Shown here piece after piece: positions 26,946 through 34,447 of a stretch of DNA of 34,447 nt. The translations under genes were made by a program, and so were the position numbers. Numbering within the stretch: position 1 is the stretch's first letter; each line of letters opens with the position of its first letter. The notes below the pieces were generated by a model, which ran no database searches, was not told the DNA's origin, and saw only the letters and a program-made list of their open reading frames with translations. Origin of the DNA: Candidatus Pacearchaeota archaeon (lineage in GTDB: Archaea; Nanobdellota; Nanobdellia; Pacearchaeales; GW2011-AR1); the NCBI GenBank assembly GCA_023475035.1, contig JAMCXF010000008.1, positions 2,643 to 37,089 on the forward strand, read 5' to 3'.

Positions 26946-27527
26946 ATGGGAAAATACAAAAGCCCTCGAGAAAGAGCAATTCAAGCAAGTCGGGTTAGGA
27001 AAATCGACCATTTTACTGACATGATAAAAAATATCGAGAGACAAGTTGAATATAAGAAAAGAACTTGTGACGCTATCCTATTGCAATTTGACAGACCTTT
27101 AATCTATGATTTGTTTATTCCTCCTCCAGAAAATATTTATTCTTTTATGTTTGTTGCAGGAGAAACAATCTCTGGAAAAAAAATAACTCTCCCTGAATTT
27201 TGGGAGATTATGGACGAAGAGGATTTGTATGGAAGTTTTCTTACAGAAAATCATTTTTCTAAATTATCTAAAAAAGTTTCTGAAGGGATTATTCATCTCT
27301 GGGATGCAAAAGATGGCTTTTCTTTGAGAGAGTATTTAAAACAAAAAAATATTTTTGCTAATGAATGGGTTGATAATTATGGAAGCTTATATCGATTCAG
27401 AGACGGAGAAAGGGAAAAAGCAGAACAAAGAGTTAAAGGACATTTTAATGAAAAAGAATTATCTGATTTTGATAAAATTGGTGAAGTAATTCATACATAT
27501 ACTGAACATTTTTTTCTTGACAGCTAA
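26946..27527 (+). CDS. Hypothetical protein (193 aa)
   Basis: Long ORF MGKYKSPRERAIQASRVRKIDHFTDMIKNIERQVEYKKRTCDAILLQFDRP...; own TATA-like box. Confidence 0.72.
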   Translation: MGKYKSPRERAIQASRVRKIDHFTDMIKNIERQVEYKKRTCDAILLQFDRPLIYDLFIPPPENIYSFMFVAGETISGKKITLPEFWEIMDEEDLYGSFLTENHFSKLSKKVSEGIIHLWDAKDGFSLREYLKQKNIFANEWVDNYGSLYRFRDGEREKAEQRVKGHFNEKELSDFDKIGEVIHTYTEHFFLDS

Positions 27528-27533
27528 AGAAAA

Positions 27534-28145
27534 TTAAATCTCAAAAATTTTTTCCTTTCTTGACACGTTAATTACTTTCGTTTTTCCAATGTTTTCTTCT
27601 GTTCCGCCAGCTTCGTGAATATGGCTGAAAATCGCAAAATCGGGCTTATATTTTTCTATTGCATCTCTTATGCTTCTGCTTCCCTTGAATCCTGAAAATT
27701 CAGACTTGCTTCCTGCTGGATGCATGTGAGTTACAAGAATTTTTTTGTCAATATTTTTCACTCTGCTGTGCGCTTTACCAATTACTTTCTTGAACACTCT
27801 TTCATTCATCGGATCAATTCCTAAATCTGCTCCGCCTGCGCCAAAAATACCGACATCATTTATTATCATGCTATATCCATGAATATTTTTTGTGTCTGGA
27901 TACATTTCAGAAAGAAAATCTGCAGTTGCAATTCCTTCGTGATTTCCGTGAACCAGCAATACTTGTTTTTTTGCTTTGATAAAAGGACCAATTAAATTTT
28001 TTGTTGACATATCTGCAAAAGTCAGATCTCCTGCGAGAATAACCAAATCAACGTTTTCCTTGACAGCTTTTTCAGCGAGGCGTTTTACTAATCCTGTGTC
28101 TCCGTGAATGTCGCCGACTGCAAGAATTTTTGTTTTCTTGTGCAT
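27534..28145 (-). CDS. Metallophosphoesterase (calcineurin-like)
   Basis: ILAVGDIHGDTG, VILAGDLTF, LLVHGNHEG, LVTHMHPAG, FSHIHEAGG. Confidence 0.95.
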   Translation of the reverse strand: MHKKTKILAVGDIHGDTGLVKRLAEKAVKENVDLVILAGDLTFADMSTKNLIGPFIKAKKQVLLVHGNHEGIATADFLSEMYPDTKNIHGYSMIINDVGIFGAGGADLGIDPMNERVFKKVIGKAHSRVKNIDKKILVTHMHPAGSKSEFSGFKGSRSIRDAIEKYKPDFAIFSHIHEAGGTEENIGKTKVINVSRKEKIFEI

Positions 28146-28261
28146 AAAATTATCAGTAAAGATTTGTTAATAAATTTGTTGCTCGTTTTTATTTTTAAAT
28201 ATATATTTCAATATCTATGATACAAAAGGTTTAAAAGTGAACTACTATCTGAATATATACA

Positions 28262-28528
28262 ATGAAGGACAACTTTGATATCTTTTTCAGACGGAAGCCT
28301 GCTCTGATGCTGGTTTCTTTGAAGAAGAACACAAGGATGAGGTACGGAAGCATTTTGGCAAAAGAAGTGGATTGCACTTACAGCCATGCTGTAAAAATTT
28401 TACAGACGCTTGAAGACCTTAAGTTAGTTGCTTTTGAAAAAAAGGGGCGAATAAAGGTGATACAACTAACAAAGAAAGGGAAAGAAGTTGCTGACGCTAT
28501 AGAGAATATTCAGCGGCTTATTAAGTAA
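28262..28528 (+). CDS. Winged-helix transcriptional regulator (88 aa)
   Basis: MRYGSILAKEVDCTYSHAVKILQTLEDLKLVAFEKKGRIKVIQLTKKGKEVADAIENI; MarR/ArsR-like wHTH pattern. Confidence 0.85.
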   Translation: MKDNFDIFFRRKPALMLVSLKKNTRMRYGSILAKEVDCTYSHAVKILQTLEDLKLVAFEKKGRIKVIQLTKKGKEVADAIENIQRLIK

Positions 28529-28647
28529 TTCCTAACTCAGCCCCAAAATTGAAATAGAATAAAGAAAGGGATTAAAGAAAATTATCTTCGGAGAATTTAA
28601 ATATCTCTTTTATTTTTAATAAGAATGGATATTGATAATGGTGATTA

Positions 28648-28842
28648 ATGGTTCTGCAATACAAATTAAAAAGTGAAACGAGGTGGAAAAAATATCCTGG
28701 AAAATCTAAATTAAAATATGCTGTTTCTAAATATGATTTTAGATTATTGAATGAAGCAAAGACAAAAGTTCTTGTTCCAAAATCTAATTATGCAAAAGTC
28801 ATGAAAAGATTCAGGCAAATTGAATTTTTTAAACGACGCTGA
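28648..28842 (+). CDS. Hypothetical basic protein (64 aa)
   Basis: MVLQYKLKSETRWKKYPGKSKLKYAVSKYDFRLLNEAKTKVLVPKSNYAKVMKRFRQIEFFKRR; stop abuts the convergent ATP-cone gene. Confidence 0.55.
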   Translation: MVLQYKLKSETRWKKYPGKSKLKYAVSKYDFRLLNEAKTKVLVPKSNYAKVMKRFRQIEFFKRR

Positions 28843-29124
28843 TTAAAATTTCCCTGATTTTTTTCTTTCAAATTTTTTCCAGGCAGAAGCAACGCTTTTT
28901 GCTCTTCTCTGAAGCCTTCCGAGAATTGATTTTCTGATGTCAACAGCTTTTACAACTCTCTTTTTTCCGAAAAAGTCAATTACGCCGTTTCCAACTTCTT
29001 TCACAAGGTCTTCAACTTTCGCTGATGAAAAACCTGCTTCTTTTGCAGCACCTTTAATTGCACTTTTTATTTTTGAAGGCATAAAAGTCTGCTTTCTTCC
29101 GCCTCTTTTTATGACGTGTGTCAT
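28843..29124 (-). CDS. Stand-alone ATP-cone domain protein (93 aa)
   Basis: MTHVIKRGGRKQTFMPSKIKSAIKGAAKEAGFSSAKVEDLVKEVGNGVIDFFGKKRVVKAVDIRKSILGRL. Confidence 0.8.
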   Translation of the reverse strand: MTHVIKRGGRKQTFMPSKIKSAIKGAAKEAGFSSAKVEDLVKEVGNGVIDFFGKKRVVKAVDIRKSILGRLQRRAKSVASAWKKFERKKSGKF

Positions 29125-29164
29125 ATTAACATATGCTTTATGAAATATATAAATTTATTGAAAA

Positions 29165-29176
29165 ATGGCCCCGAAG
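29165..29176. repeat. Copy 1 of 12-bp direct repeat atggccccgaag (echo of tRNA-Lys 3' end)
   Basis: Identical to 29218-29229. Confidence 0.9.
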
Positions 29177-29217
29177 TCAAAACAGGAAGTTTTTCATTCG
29201 GTTCCACTCAATACTTT

Positions 29218-29229
29218 ATGGCCCCGAAG
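29218..29229. repeat. Copy 2 of 12-bp direct repeat, within the tRNA-Lys 3' end
   Basis: Identical to 29165-29176. Confidence 0.9.
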
Positions 29230-29293
29230 GGATTTGAACCCTCGACACCCAGATTAAGAGTCTGGTGCTCTAACCAGGCTGAGCTACGGAGCC
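29219..29293 (-). tRNA. tRNA-Lys (anticodon CTT)
   Basis: GGCTCCG/CGGGGCC acceptor, CCAGA-CTCTTAA-TCTGG anticodon arm, TTCAAAT T-loop. Confidence 0.95.
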
Positions 29294-29330
29294 ATAAATA
29301 GTTATTAGAAAAAGAGATTAAAAAGTTTAC

Positions 29331-29564
29331 TTATTTTGCAATTCCGTCTTTATCTTCCCTAAAAACTTGGTAATGAGGGCAGTTTATTTTTATGCAATGT
29401 TTTTCTGAATTTCTTCCAAGAATTCCGCGATGAAATCCGCAATCACAAAAAGAAATATATTTACCTATTTTGTCTCTTCGAGGGATATAAGAAAAAACTT
29501 TTACATCATTTTCTATTAAAATGACTTCGCATTTGCATTCAAGGTTAGATTCCCTGTCAGGCAT
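29331..29564 (-). CDS. Small Cys/His-rich hypothetical protein (77 aa)
   Basis: MPDRESNLECKCEVILIENDVKVFSYIPRRDKIGKYISFCDCGFHRGILGRNSEKHCIKINCPHYQVFREDKDGIAK; CKC, CDC-H and C-CPH metal-ligand-like spacing. Confidence 0.65.
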   Translation of the reverse strand: MPDRESNLECKCEVILIENDVKVFSYIPRRDKIGKYISFCDCGFHRGILGRNSEKHCIKINCPHYQVFREDKDGIAK

Positions 29565-29616
29565 ATTTTATCTTAGAATGAGGATATAAAAGAATTATGT
29601 TATACAATTATCTATA

Positions 29617-29925
29617 TTATCTATACTCTCGCCAAGTAAATTCGCACTTCGTACATTTGAAAAATTTTGTTTCTGCCTCATCGCCAGAACGAGTTTGTGC
29701 TGTCCAGAAGTATGCTTTGTCATTACCACATTTTTTACATTTTCCGACGATAATAGGGAAAGTTTCCATTTCCTTTTTTATCACTTCAAGTTCTTCGGGT
29801 TTTTCTTCAATTTTTTCAGATGAAATTATCTTTATTTTTCCTTTTGAGCTATAGCTACATCTTGGACATGCTTCCTTTTCCTTTTTCTGAAATAAAACTG
29901 CTCCGCATTTGGGACAAAAATCCAT
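29617..29925 (-). CDS. tfs: Transcription elongation/cleavage factor TFS (RPB9/TFIIS-like)
   Basis: MDFCPKCGAVL...CPRC; CKKCGNDKAYFWTAQTRSGDEAETKFFKCTKCEFTWREY. Confidence 0.95.
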   Translation of the reverse strand: MDFCPKCGAVLFQKKEKEACPRCSYSSKGKIKIISSEKIEEKPEELEVIKKEMETFPIIVGKCKKCGNDKAYFWTAQTRSGDEAETKFFKCTKCEFTWREYR

Positions 29926-29981
29926 TTTTTCTCCTAACCTCTATTTCCTTAACTTTAAGTTATCTCGTTTAAAAACTTTTC

Positions 29982-30647
29982 TTAATTTTCTTTGCAAAAT
30001 CCTCTTTCTGATTCCTGGCGTGAAGCCTCAAAAAATATTAGTTTTATCCAGCCAAACCAGGGGACTACTCTGAATGCAGCTTTTCCTACTAATTGTTCGG
30101 CAGTTATTTTTCTTTCATCAATGCCTGCGGGATTATTATCTGGTGTTAGCATCTTTGCGTTATTGTCCCCGATGGTAGTAAATATTTTTTCACCGTTTTC
30201 TTCTTTTATCTCTATTATTCTATGTATCACAGGAGTTTCTTTGCTTCCCGAATCAAATAAAATTATATCGCCGACTTTAAGCGTTTCTGGGTCTGCCTTT
30301 ATGATAAATAATATATCTCCTTTGTCAAATCCTTTCCTTAATGTGAATTTTTCAAAAGACTCTTTTGTTATATTTAATGGAAAATATTTTGTTTCGTGTC
30401 TTGTGAACCAATCGTCAAAATTTGAGAAAACATTTCCTTCGTGATACATACTGCATGACTCAACAATTGCCAGCGGCAAAGAACTTCCTGTTGCAAAACT
30501 AAGAAACGGGAAAAAAATAAATTTTATAAAAACAAAAAGAAAAATCAGGGAAAAAATCCATCCTTTCAGGCTGTCATCTTTCCATAAAATAAACCAGAAT
30601 TTCTTGAAACCTGATTTTATTTTTTCTCCTGCTTTTTTTAAATTCAT
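29982..30647 (-). CDS. Signal peptidase I, SEC11-like (S26)
   Basis: VESCSMYHEGN (Ser box), KVGDIILFDSGSKETPVIHRIIEI (His box), TIGDNNAKMLTPDNN. Confidence 0.88.
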   Translation of the reverse strand: MNLKKAGEKIKSGFKKFWFILWKDDSLKGWIFSLIFLFVFIKFIFFPFLSFATGSSLPLAIVESCSMYHEGNVFSNFDDWFTRHETKYFPLNITKESFEKFTLRKGFDKGDILFIIKADPETLKVGDIILFDSGSKETPVIHRIIEIKEENGEKIFTTIGDNNAKMLTPDNNPAGIDERKITAEQLVGKAAFRVVPWFGWIKLIFFEASRQESERGFCKEN

Positions 30648-30740
30648 CAGAATAATTAGAGAAAGAGATTTTTAAAATGTATGATATAATATATTTTCTA
30701 TTGAATGAATGTTTAAATATAATTCTTTAGTTGAGTTCTG

Positions 30741-32165
30741 ATGAGGAAAATAGAAGTCCCTAAAGGAACTTTTGAAAATTCTTTAAATCTTGATTCTGTC
30801 AGACATTTTCCTTCTATTGAATGTTTAGACAAAGAACAAAAAAAAGAGTTAAAAAAAAGAATCGATGACATTATTGACTTTCATTCAAAATCAAAACTTG
30901 CTTATCAGGCAGTTAACTTTTCTGCCGAATGGCTTTTAGATAATGGTTTTGAAGAGAGAGATTTGTTTGATGATTCTATTCAAGAAAGTAAAAAATATTT
31001 TTATCGTGATCCTTGGAAAAAATCAAGTTTAATTGCTGTTCATGAAGGAAAAAAGGCAATCACTGAAGGTTTTCATCTTATAAATTCTCATGCTGATTCT
31101 CCTTGCCTAAAAGTCAAACCTCGTCCTTTAAGAATTGAAACTGATGAAGACAAACTTTATGATACTCTTGGCATTAAATTATCAACGATTCCTCATGGAG
31201 GGATAGTAGTCCCATATTGGATAGGACAACCTGTCGAGATTATTGGCTATACTATTGATAAAAATAATTCCAGAAGAGAAATAAACTTTAAGGGGGTTAT
31301 CGGAGTAAATTCTGCTCATGTAGATATTTCCGAATATGAAGATGTCACTACTGCTTTTTCTCCCGAAAAATCTTTGGAAATAATAATTGGTTACTCTGAT
31401 AAAAAATCTTTTTTGAAGCATTTGAAATTTGAAAGCATTGATGATTTTGCAAACACGCATCTTTGGGCTGTGCCTGTAAATAAAATGTTTACTATTGATG
31501 ATTGTAATCAGAATCTTCTTGTAGGATACGGACATGACGACAGAACCAGTGTTTTTTCTACTATAGATGCACTTATCAAAACGAAAAATCCTGAATACAG
31601 CGCCATTGCCTGGATTAGTGATAATGAAGAAATTTTTGACCCTGCTCCTGTTGGAACTGAGGGTCCTCTTTTTTATATGTTTTTAGAAAATTTTCTTAAC
31701 AGACAAGAAAAAATTGAACAAAGAAAAATTTCTGACTTGGAAAAATATAAGTTATATACAAATTCAAAAATGATAGTCGGCGATGTGAGCGTTGCTTCAT
31801 ATGGGCACGATTTTGAAGAAATGGATTCTAAAAGTTCTGCAAAAATCGGGCTTGGTGCTGTTATTGAAGGCGGCGATATTCAGGGGAACGATCCACATTT
31901 TGTAAGATATTTAAGAAATCTTGTTTCTAACAAAAATTCTGAAAAAGGGATTTGTCATCAAATATGCGGGCAATTTTATCATCAAGACATGATGGAATTA
32001 TGGGGGAGTAATGAAAGTGATCATAAGAGATTAGTATCAAAAGGAATTCCTGAAATTTGGGTCGGTATGCCCTGCGCTTCTTTGCATAGTCCTGTTGAAA
32101 TAATTTGTCCTGGAGATGAATATGCTACTTCTGAACTTTATAGAAGATTTTTTGAATCTAAATAA
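30741..32165 (+). CDS. M18-family aminopeptidase
   Basis: GFHLINSHADSPCLKVKPRPL, YGHDDRTSVFSTIDAL, WISDNEEIF, MPCASLHSPVEI. Confidence 0.92.
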   Translation: MRKIEVPKGTFENSLNLDSVRHFPSIECLDKEQKKELKKRIDDIIDFHSKSKLAYQAVNFSAEWLLDNGFEERDLFDDSIQESKKYFYRDPWKKSSLIAVHEGKKAITEGFHLINSHADSPCLKVKPRPLRIETDEDKLYDTLGIKLSTIPHGGIVVPYWIGQPVEIIGYTIDKNNSRREINFKGVIGVNSAHVDISEYEDVTTAFSPEKSLEIIIGYSDKKSFLKHLKFESIDDFANTHLWAVPVNKMFTIDDCNQNLLVGYGHDDRTSVFSTIDALIKTKNPEYSAIAWISDNEEIFDPAPVGTEGPLFYMFLENFLNRQEKIEQRKISDLEKYKLYTNSKMIVGDVSVASYGHDFEEMDSKSSAKIGLGAVIEGGDIQGNDPHFVRYLRNLVSNKNSEKGICHQICGQFYHQDMMELWGSNESDHKRLVSKGIPEIWVGMPCASLHSPVEIICPGDEYATSELYRRFFESK

Positions 32166-32166
32166 T

Positions 32167-32174
32167 TTTATAAA
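32167..32174 (+). promoter_or_regulatory. TATA-like box TTTATAAA
   Basis: Centred about 25 nt upstream of ATG 32196; overlaps the aminopeptidase stop region. Confidence 0.6.
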
Positions 32175-32195
32175 TCTCTTCAGCGTTAATTTATA

Positions 32196-32633
32196 ATGGT
32201 AGAAATGGGACCGATAACTTTGGCTATGCTAAAGCAACATGCAATTGTAAACAAGATACTTCTTGATTTTGAAAAAATTCCTAAAAATGACACTTACTAC
32301 ATTGAGAAGTTTAATTTGTTCAAATGGAATTTAAACAAGCATGTTTTTGTTGAAGAAGAAAATATTTTTCCTGTTACTGATAAGAACAATAAAGTTGAAA
32401 TGAAACAACTTCAAAATCTTCTGAAAGACCACAAAGACATAAAGGGAATCATAAGAAATATGGAAGATGAAATTTCCGACGGCAAAAAACCAAACACGAT
32501 GTTTTTGAGAGAACTTTTATTTTCTCATGAGGGGCGGGAAATAAAAAGTTTTTATCCTCTTCTTGATTTGAGACTTTCTCCAGCGAGAAAAAGAATGATT
32601 CTTAATCAAATAAGCGAAGTGAAACTTCGTTAG
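32196..32633 (+). CDS. Hemerythrin-like HHE cation-binding domain protein
   Basis: LKQHAIVNKILLDFE, NKHVFVEEENIFP, LLKDHKDIKGII, FSHEGREIKSFYPLLD. Confidence 0.85.
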   Translation: MVEMGPITLAMLKQHAIVNKILLDFEKIPKNDTYYIEKFNLFKWNLNKHVFVEEENIFPVTDKNNKVEMKQLQNLLKDHKDIKGIIRNMEDEISDGKKPNTMFLRELLFSHEGREIKSFYPLLDLRLSPARKRMILNQISEVKLR

Positions 32634-33211
32634 TAGTTTCTAACTTCCCATATTATTGTGTTTCTATTTTGTAAATCTCCGACGCAAATATCATAAGCGC
32701 TAAATTCTATAATTGAGTCGGGAAAGATGTCAAACAATAATTCCAAGTCTCCATAACTTGAATCAAATAAATTTCTTTTCACCAAAAGCAATGCATTTAT
32801 TCCTTCCTGATACAAGGTTTCTTTTGCCAATGCGTAATTCATTGGTTCTTTAACTGTTGTATATGTTAATGAATAATTTTTCAAACTTCTCATTATTTCT
32901 CCCTGAATCATTAAATGTTCATTCGGCATTGATTGATTAAAAGTCAAATCTTTTTCTGAAACGCCCTCTTTCCCTATTTGTTTGATATAGTCAATTGTTT
33001 CATTAAACGATAAATCAAATCTTGCTCTGCTTCGTGCGATTCCTCTTTTTCCACGAATACATATACCTCCTTTCCATTTGCTTTGTTTTATTTCATCTAC
33101 TGAATTCCATGTCAATGGTTTATTTCCAAAAAAATTATTTTCGTAAAGAGTATAATATTCTTTTTTTGAATCAACTCTTCCCTTTTTTATTATTTCATTA
33201 AGTTCTTTCAT
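32630..33211 (-). CDS. Hypothetical protein (about 193 aa)
   Basis: ATG at 33211 (MKELNEIIKKGRVDSKKEYYTLYENNFFGNKPLTWNSV...) preferred over the upstream start at 33253. Confidence 0.7.
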   Translation of the reverse strand: MKELNEIIKKGRVDSKKEYYTLYENNFFGNKPLTWNSVDEIKQSKWKGGICIRGKRGIARSRARFDLSFNETIDYIKQIGKEGVSEKDLTFNQSMPNEHLMIQGEIMRSLKNYSLTYTTVKEPMNYALAKETLYQEGINALLLVKRNLFDSSYGDLELLFDIFPDSIIEFSAYDICVGDLQNRNTIIWEVRNY

Positions 33212-33268
33212 ACACTTTAAAAAATAAAATATTTTATAAGAATTTATATACAAACTATCACAGAAATA

Positions 33269-33276
33269 TTTAAATA
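33269..33276 (+). promoter_or_regulatory. TATA-like box TTTAAATA
   Basis: About 28 nt upstream of ATG 33301 (mini-ORF) and about 92 nt upstream of ATG 33365. Confidence 0.5.
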
Positions 33277-33323
33277 GTATATCTCATCTGTGTATACAGT
33301 ATGTATATACGTTAACCCCTTTC

Positions 33324-33353
33324 AACCAGCCGCGTCATTTGATGCGGCGGGTT
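33324..33353 (+). promoter_or_regulatory. GC-rich stem-loop followed by T-rich tract in the leader of the Zn-ribbon/AbrB gene
   Basis: AACC-A-GCCGCGTC-ATTT-GATGCGGC-G-GGTT then TTATATT: 12 bp with one G-T pair and one A/G mismatch. Confidence 0.8.
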
Positions 33354-33364
33354 TTATATTCACA

Positions 33365-33733
33365 ATGACAGACATTTTTGACAATACTATATTATGCAGG
33401 AAATGCAACACAAAAATGCAGAAAGCAAAAATTGCTAAAAATGGATTTTTGTTCAGGGCAGTAATTTGCCCGAAATGCAATGAAAAAATAATTCATCCTG
33501 CAGACGAGCAGGAGTATCATAAATTCGTAAACTTGAAAAACAAGGAATTTCACGTTAAAATGAGATTAGTGGGAAACAGCTACGCTGTTTCAATACCAAA
33601 AGAAATTGTTTCATTCATGAAAGAACAGGAAAAAATAATGGACGACATGGTAAGATTATGCTTTGAAGACATGGGAAAATTAAGTTTGAATTTCAAAGAA
33701 GAAGATAAATTACATAAAAAAATTGAAGAATAA
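33365..33733 (+). CDS. Zinc-ribbon protein with SpoVT/AbrB-like motif
   Basis: MTDIFDNTILCRKCNTKM...CPKCNEK; FHVKMRLVGNSYAVSIPKEIV resembles the AbrB-type swapped-hairpin core. Confidence 0.75.
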   Translation: MTDIFDNTILCRKCNTKMQKAKIAKNGFLFRAVICPKCNEKIIHPADEQEYHKFVNLKNKEFHVKMRLVGNSYAVSIPKEIVSFMKEQEKIMDDMVRLCFEDMGKLSLNFKEEDKLHKKIEE

Positions 33734-33734
33734 A

Positions 33735-34447
33735 ATGGCCAAAGAAAAACAAGTTCAATTAAAAGTTGTTGAAGCATTGCAGGATGATGCATACAAAGGT
33801 ATCGCGAGAATTGATTCTGAAATAATGAGGGAACTTAACATTCGAAGAGGAGATATAATTTTAATCAAGGGAAACAGGGAAACTGTTGCAATTGCTGACA
33901 GAGCTTATCCTGCTGACATGGGAGAAGGAATAATAAGAATCGACGGAATTCTTAGAAAAAACTCCAAGACTGGAATCGGAGATGTTGTCACAGTTACAAA
34001 AGCTGACGTTAAAGAAGCAAAAAAAGTTGTAATTGCTCCTGCTCAAAAAGGAATAATGATTCAGGCAGATTCTGATGGACTGAGAAGAGGACTGTTGGGA
34101 AGAGCAGTTTTGAAAGGAGATATTGTTGTTCTCGGAGGAGTTCAAAGAAGAAGAGATGTAATGTCAGAAGAATTTGGTGATATGGATGATGTTTTTGGAA
34201 ACCTCGGAGATATCTTGGGGGGAATGGGATTTGGGCAATTTGGCGGAGGAGTTACTCAGATAAAATTCATGATTATTTCTGCAAATCCTAACCAGCCTGT
34301 TATAATCACAGAAAACACAGAAGTTAGTTTAAGTCCGAAAGCAGTTGAACTTAGCGACGAAAAAATTCCTGAAATTACTTATGAAGACATCGGAGGACTT
34401 ACTGATGAAATTAAAAAAATCAGAGAACTTGTTGAAATTCCTTTGAA
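33735..34447 (+). CDS. cdc48: Cdc48/VCP-type AAA+ ATPase, N-terminal part (truncated by window end)
   Basis: VQLKVVEALQDDAYKGIARIDSEIMRELNIRRGDIILIKG...ITYEDIGGLTDEIKKIRELVEIPL. Confidence 0.95.
   Translation, partial: MAKEKQVQLKVVEALQDDAYKGIARIDSEIMRELNIRRGDIILIKGNRETVAIADRAYPADMGEGIIRIDGILRKNSKTGIGDVVTVTKADVKEAKKVVIAPAQKGIMIQADSDGLRRGLLGRAVLKGDIVVLGGVQRRRDVMSEEFGDMDDVFGNLGDILGGMGFGQFGGGVTQIKFMIISANPNQPVIITENTEVSLSPKAVELSDEKIPEITYEDIGGLTDEIKKIRELVEIPL

Noticed and set aside
29116-29301. 61-aa plus-strand ORF
   Set aside because: Runs through the tRNA-Lys complement (GFEPSTPRLRVWCSNQAELRS), a classic spurious tRNA-antisense ORF.
33290-33364. GTG-initiated N-terminal extension of the Zn-ribbon/AbrB ORF (MYTVCIYVNPFQPAASFDAAGFIFT)
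   Set aside because: It would translate through the hairpin; ATG 33365 gives a more natural start, MTDIFDNTILCRKC.
33861-34145. 94-aa minus-strand ORF (Ser/Asn-rich)
   Set aside because: Antisense to the conserved Cdc48 coding frame.
1-34447. CRISPR array, rRNA, transposon, integrase, toxin-antitoxin or defence island
   Set aside because: No regularly spaced repeats, rRNA-like sequence, transposase/integrase motifs or recognisable defence proteins were seen; small orphans alone do not justify such a call.

Overview
AT-rich, gene-dense archaeal contig fragment. Gene content (aIF1A, aIF2-beta, MCM, RadB, NAC, Sec61-beta, RpoL, TFS, aRF1, aMBF1, Cdc48) and the many short lineage-restricted proteins suggest a DPANN-type genome (Pacearchaeota/Woesearchaeota-like; inference only). 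The window is mostly housekeeping: translation, replication/repair, transcription, protein export, plus four tRNA genes (Asn-GTT, Ile-GAT, Gly-CCC, Lys-CTT). I see no rRNA, CRISPR array, transposase, integrase or recognisable defence cassette. Three small genes fall below the ORF-track cutoff: a 57-aa basic protein, a DUF5679-like 48-aa protein and Sec61-beta. The first 15 bases equal the 3' end of the Illumina TruSeq read-1 adapter, so the left contig end is artefactual. The best candidates for follow-up are: (1) a leader upstream of a zinc-ribbon/AbrB-like gene next to cdc48, with a TATA-like box, a possible mini-ORF (MYIR*) and a GC-rich terminator-like hairpin; (2) a 12-bp echo of the tRNA-Lys 3' end 53 bp away; (3) an MCM / nucleoside-kinase-like P-loop ATPase / OB-fold cluster containing an 11-bp perfect inverted repeat; (4) a stand-alone ATP-cone protein; and (5) several orphan conserved-looking small proteins. 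I did not find a convincing complete novel system.
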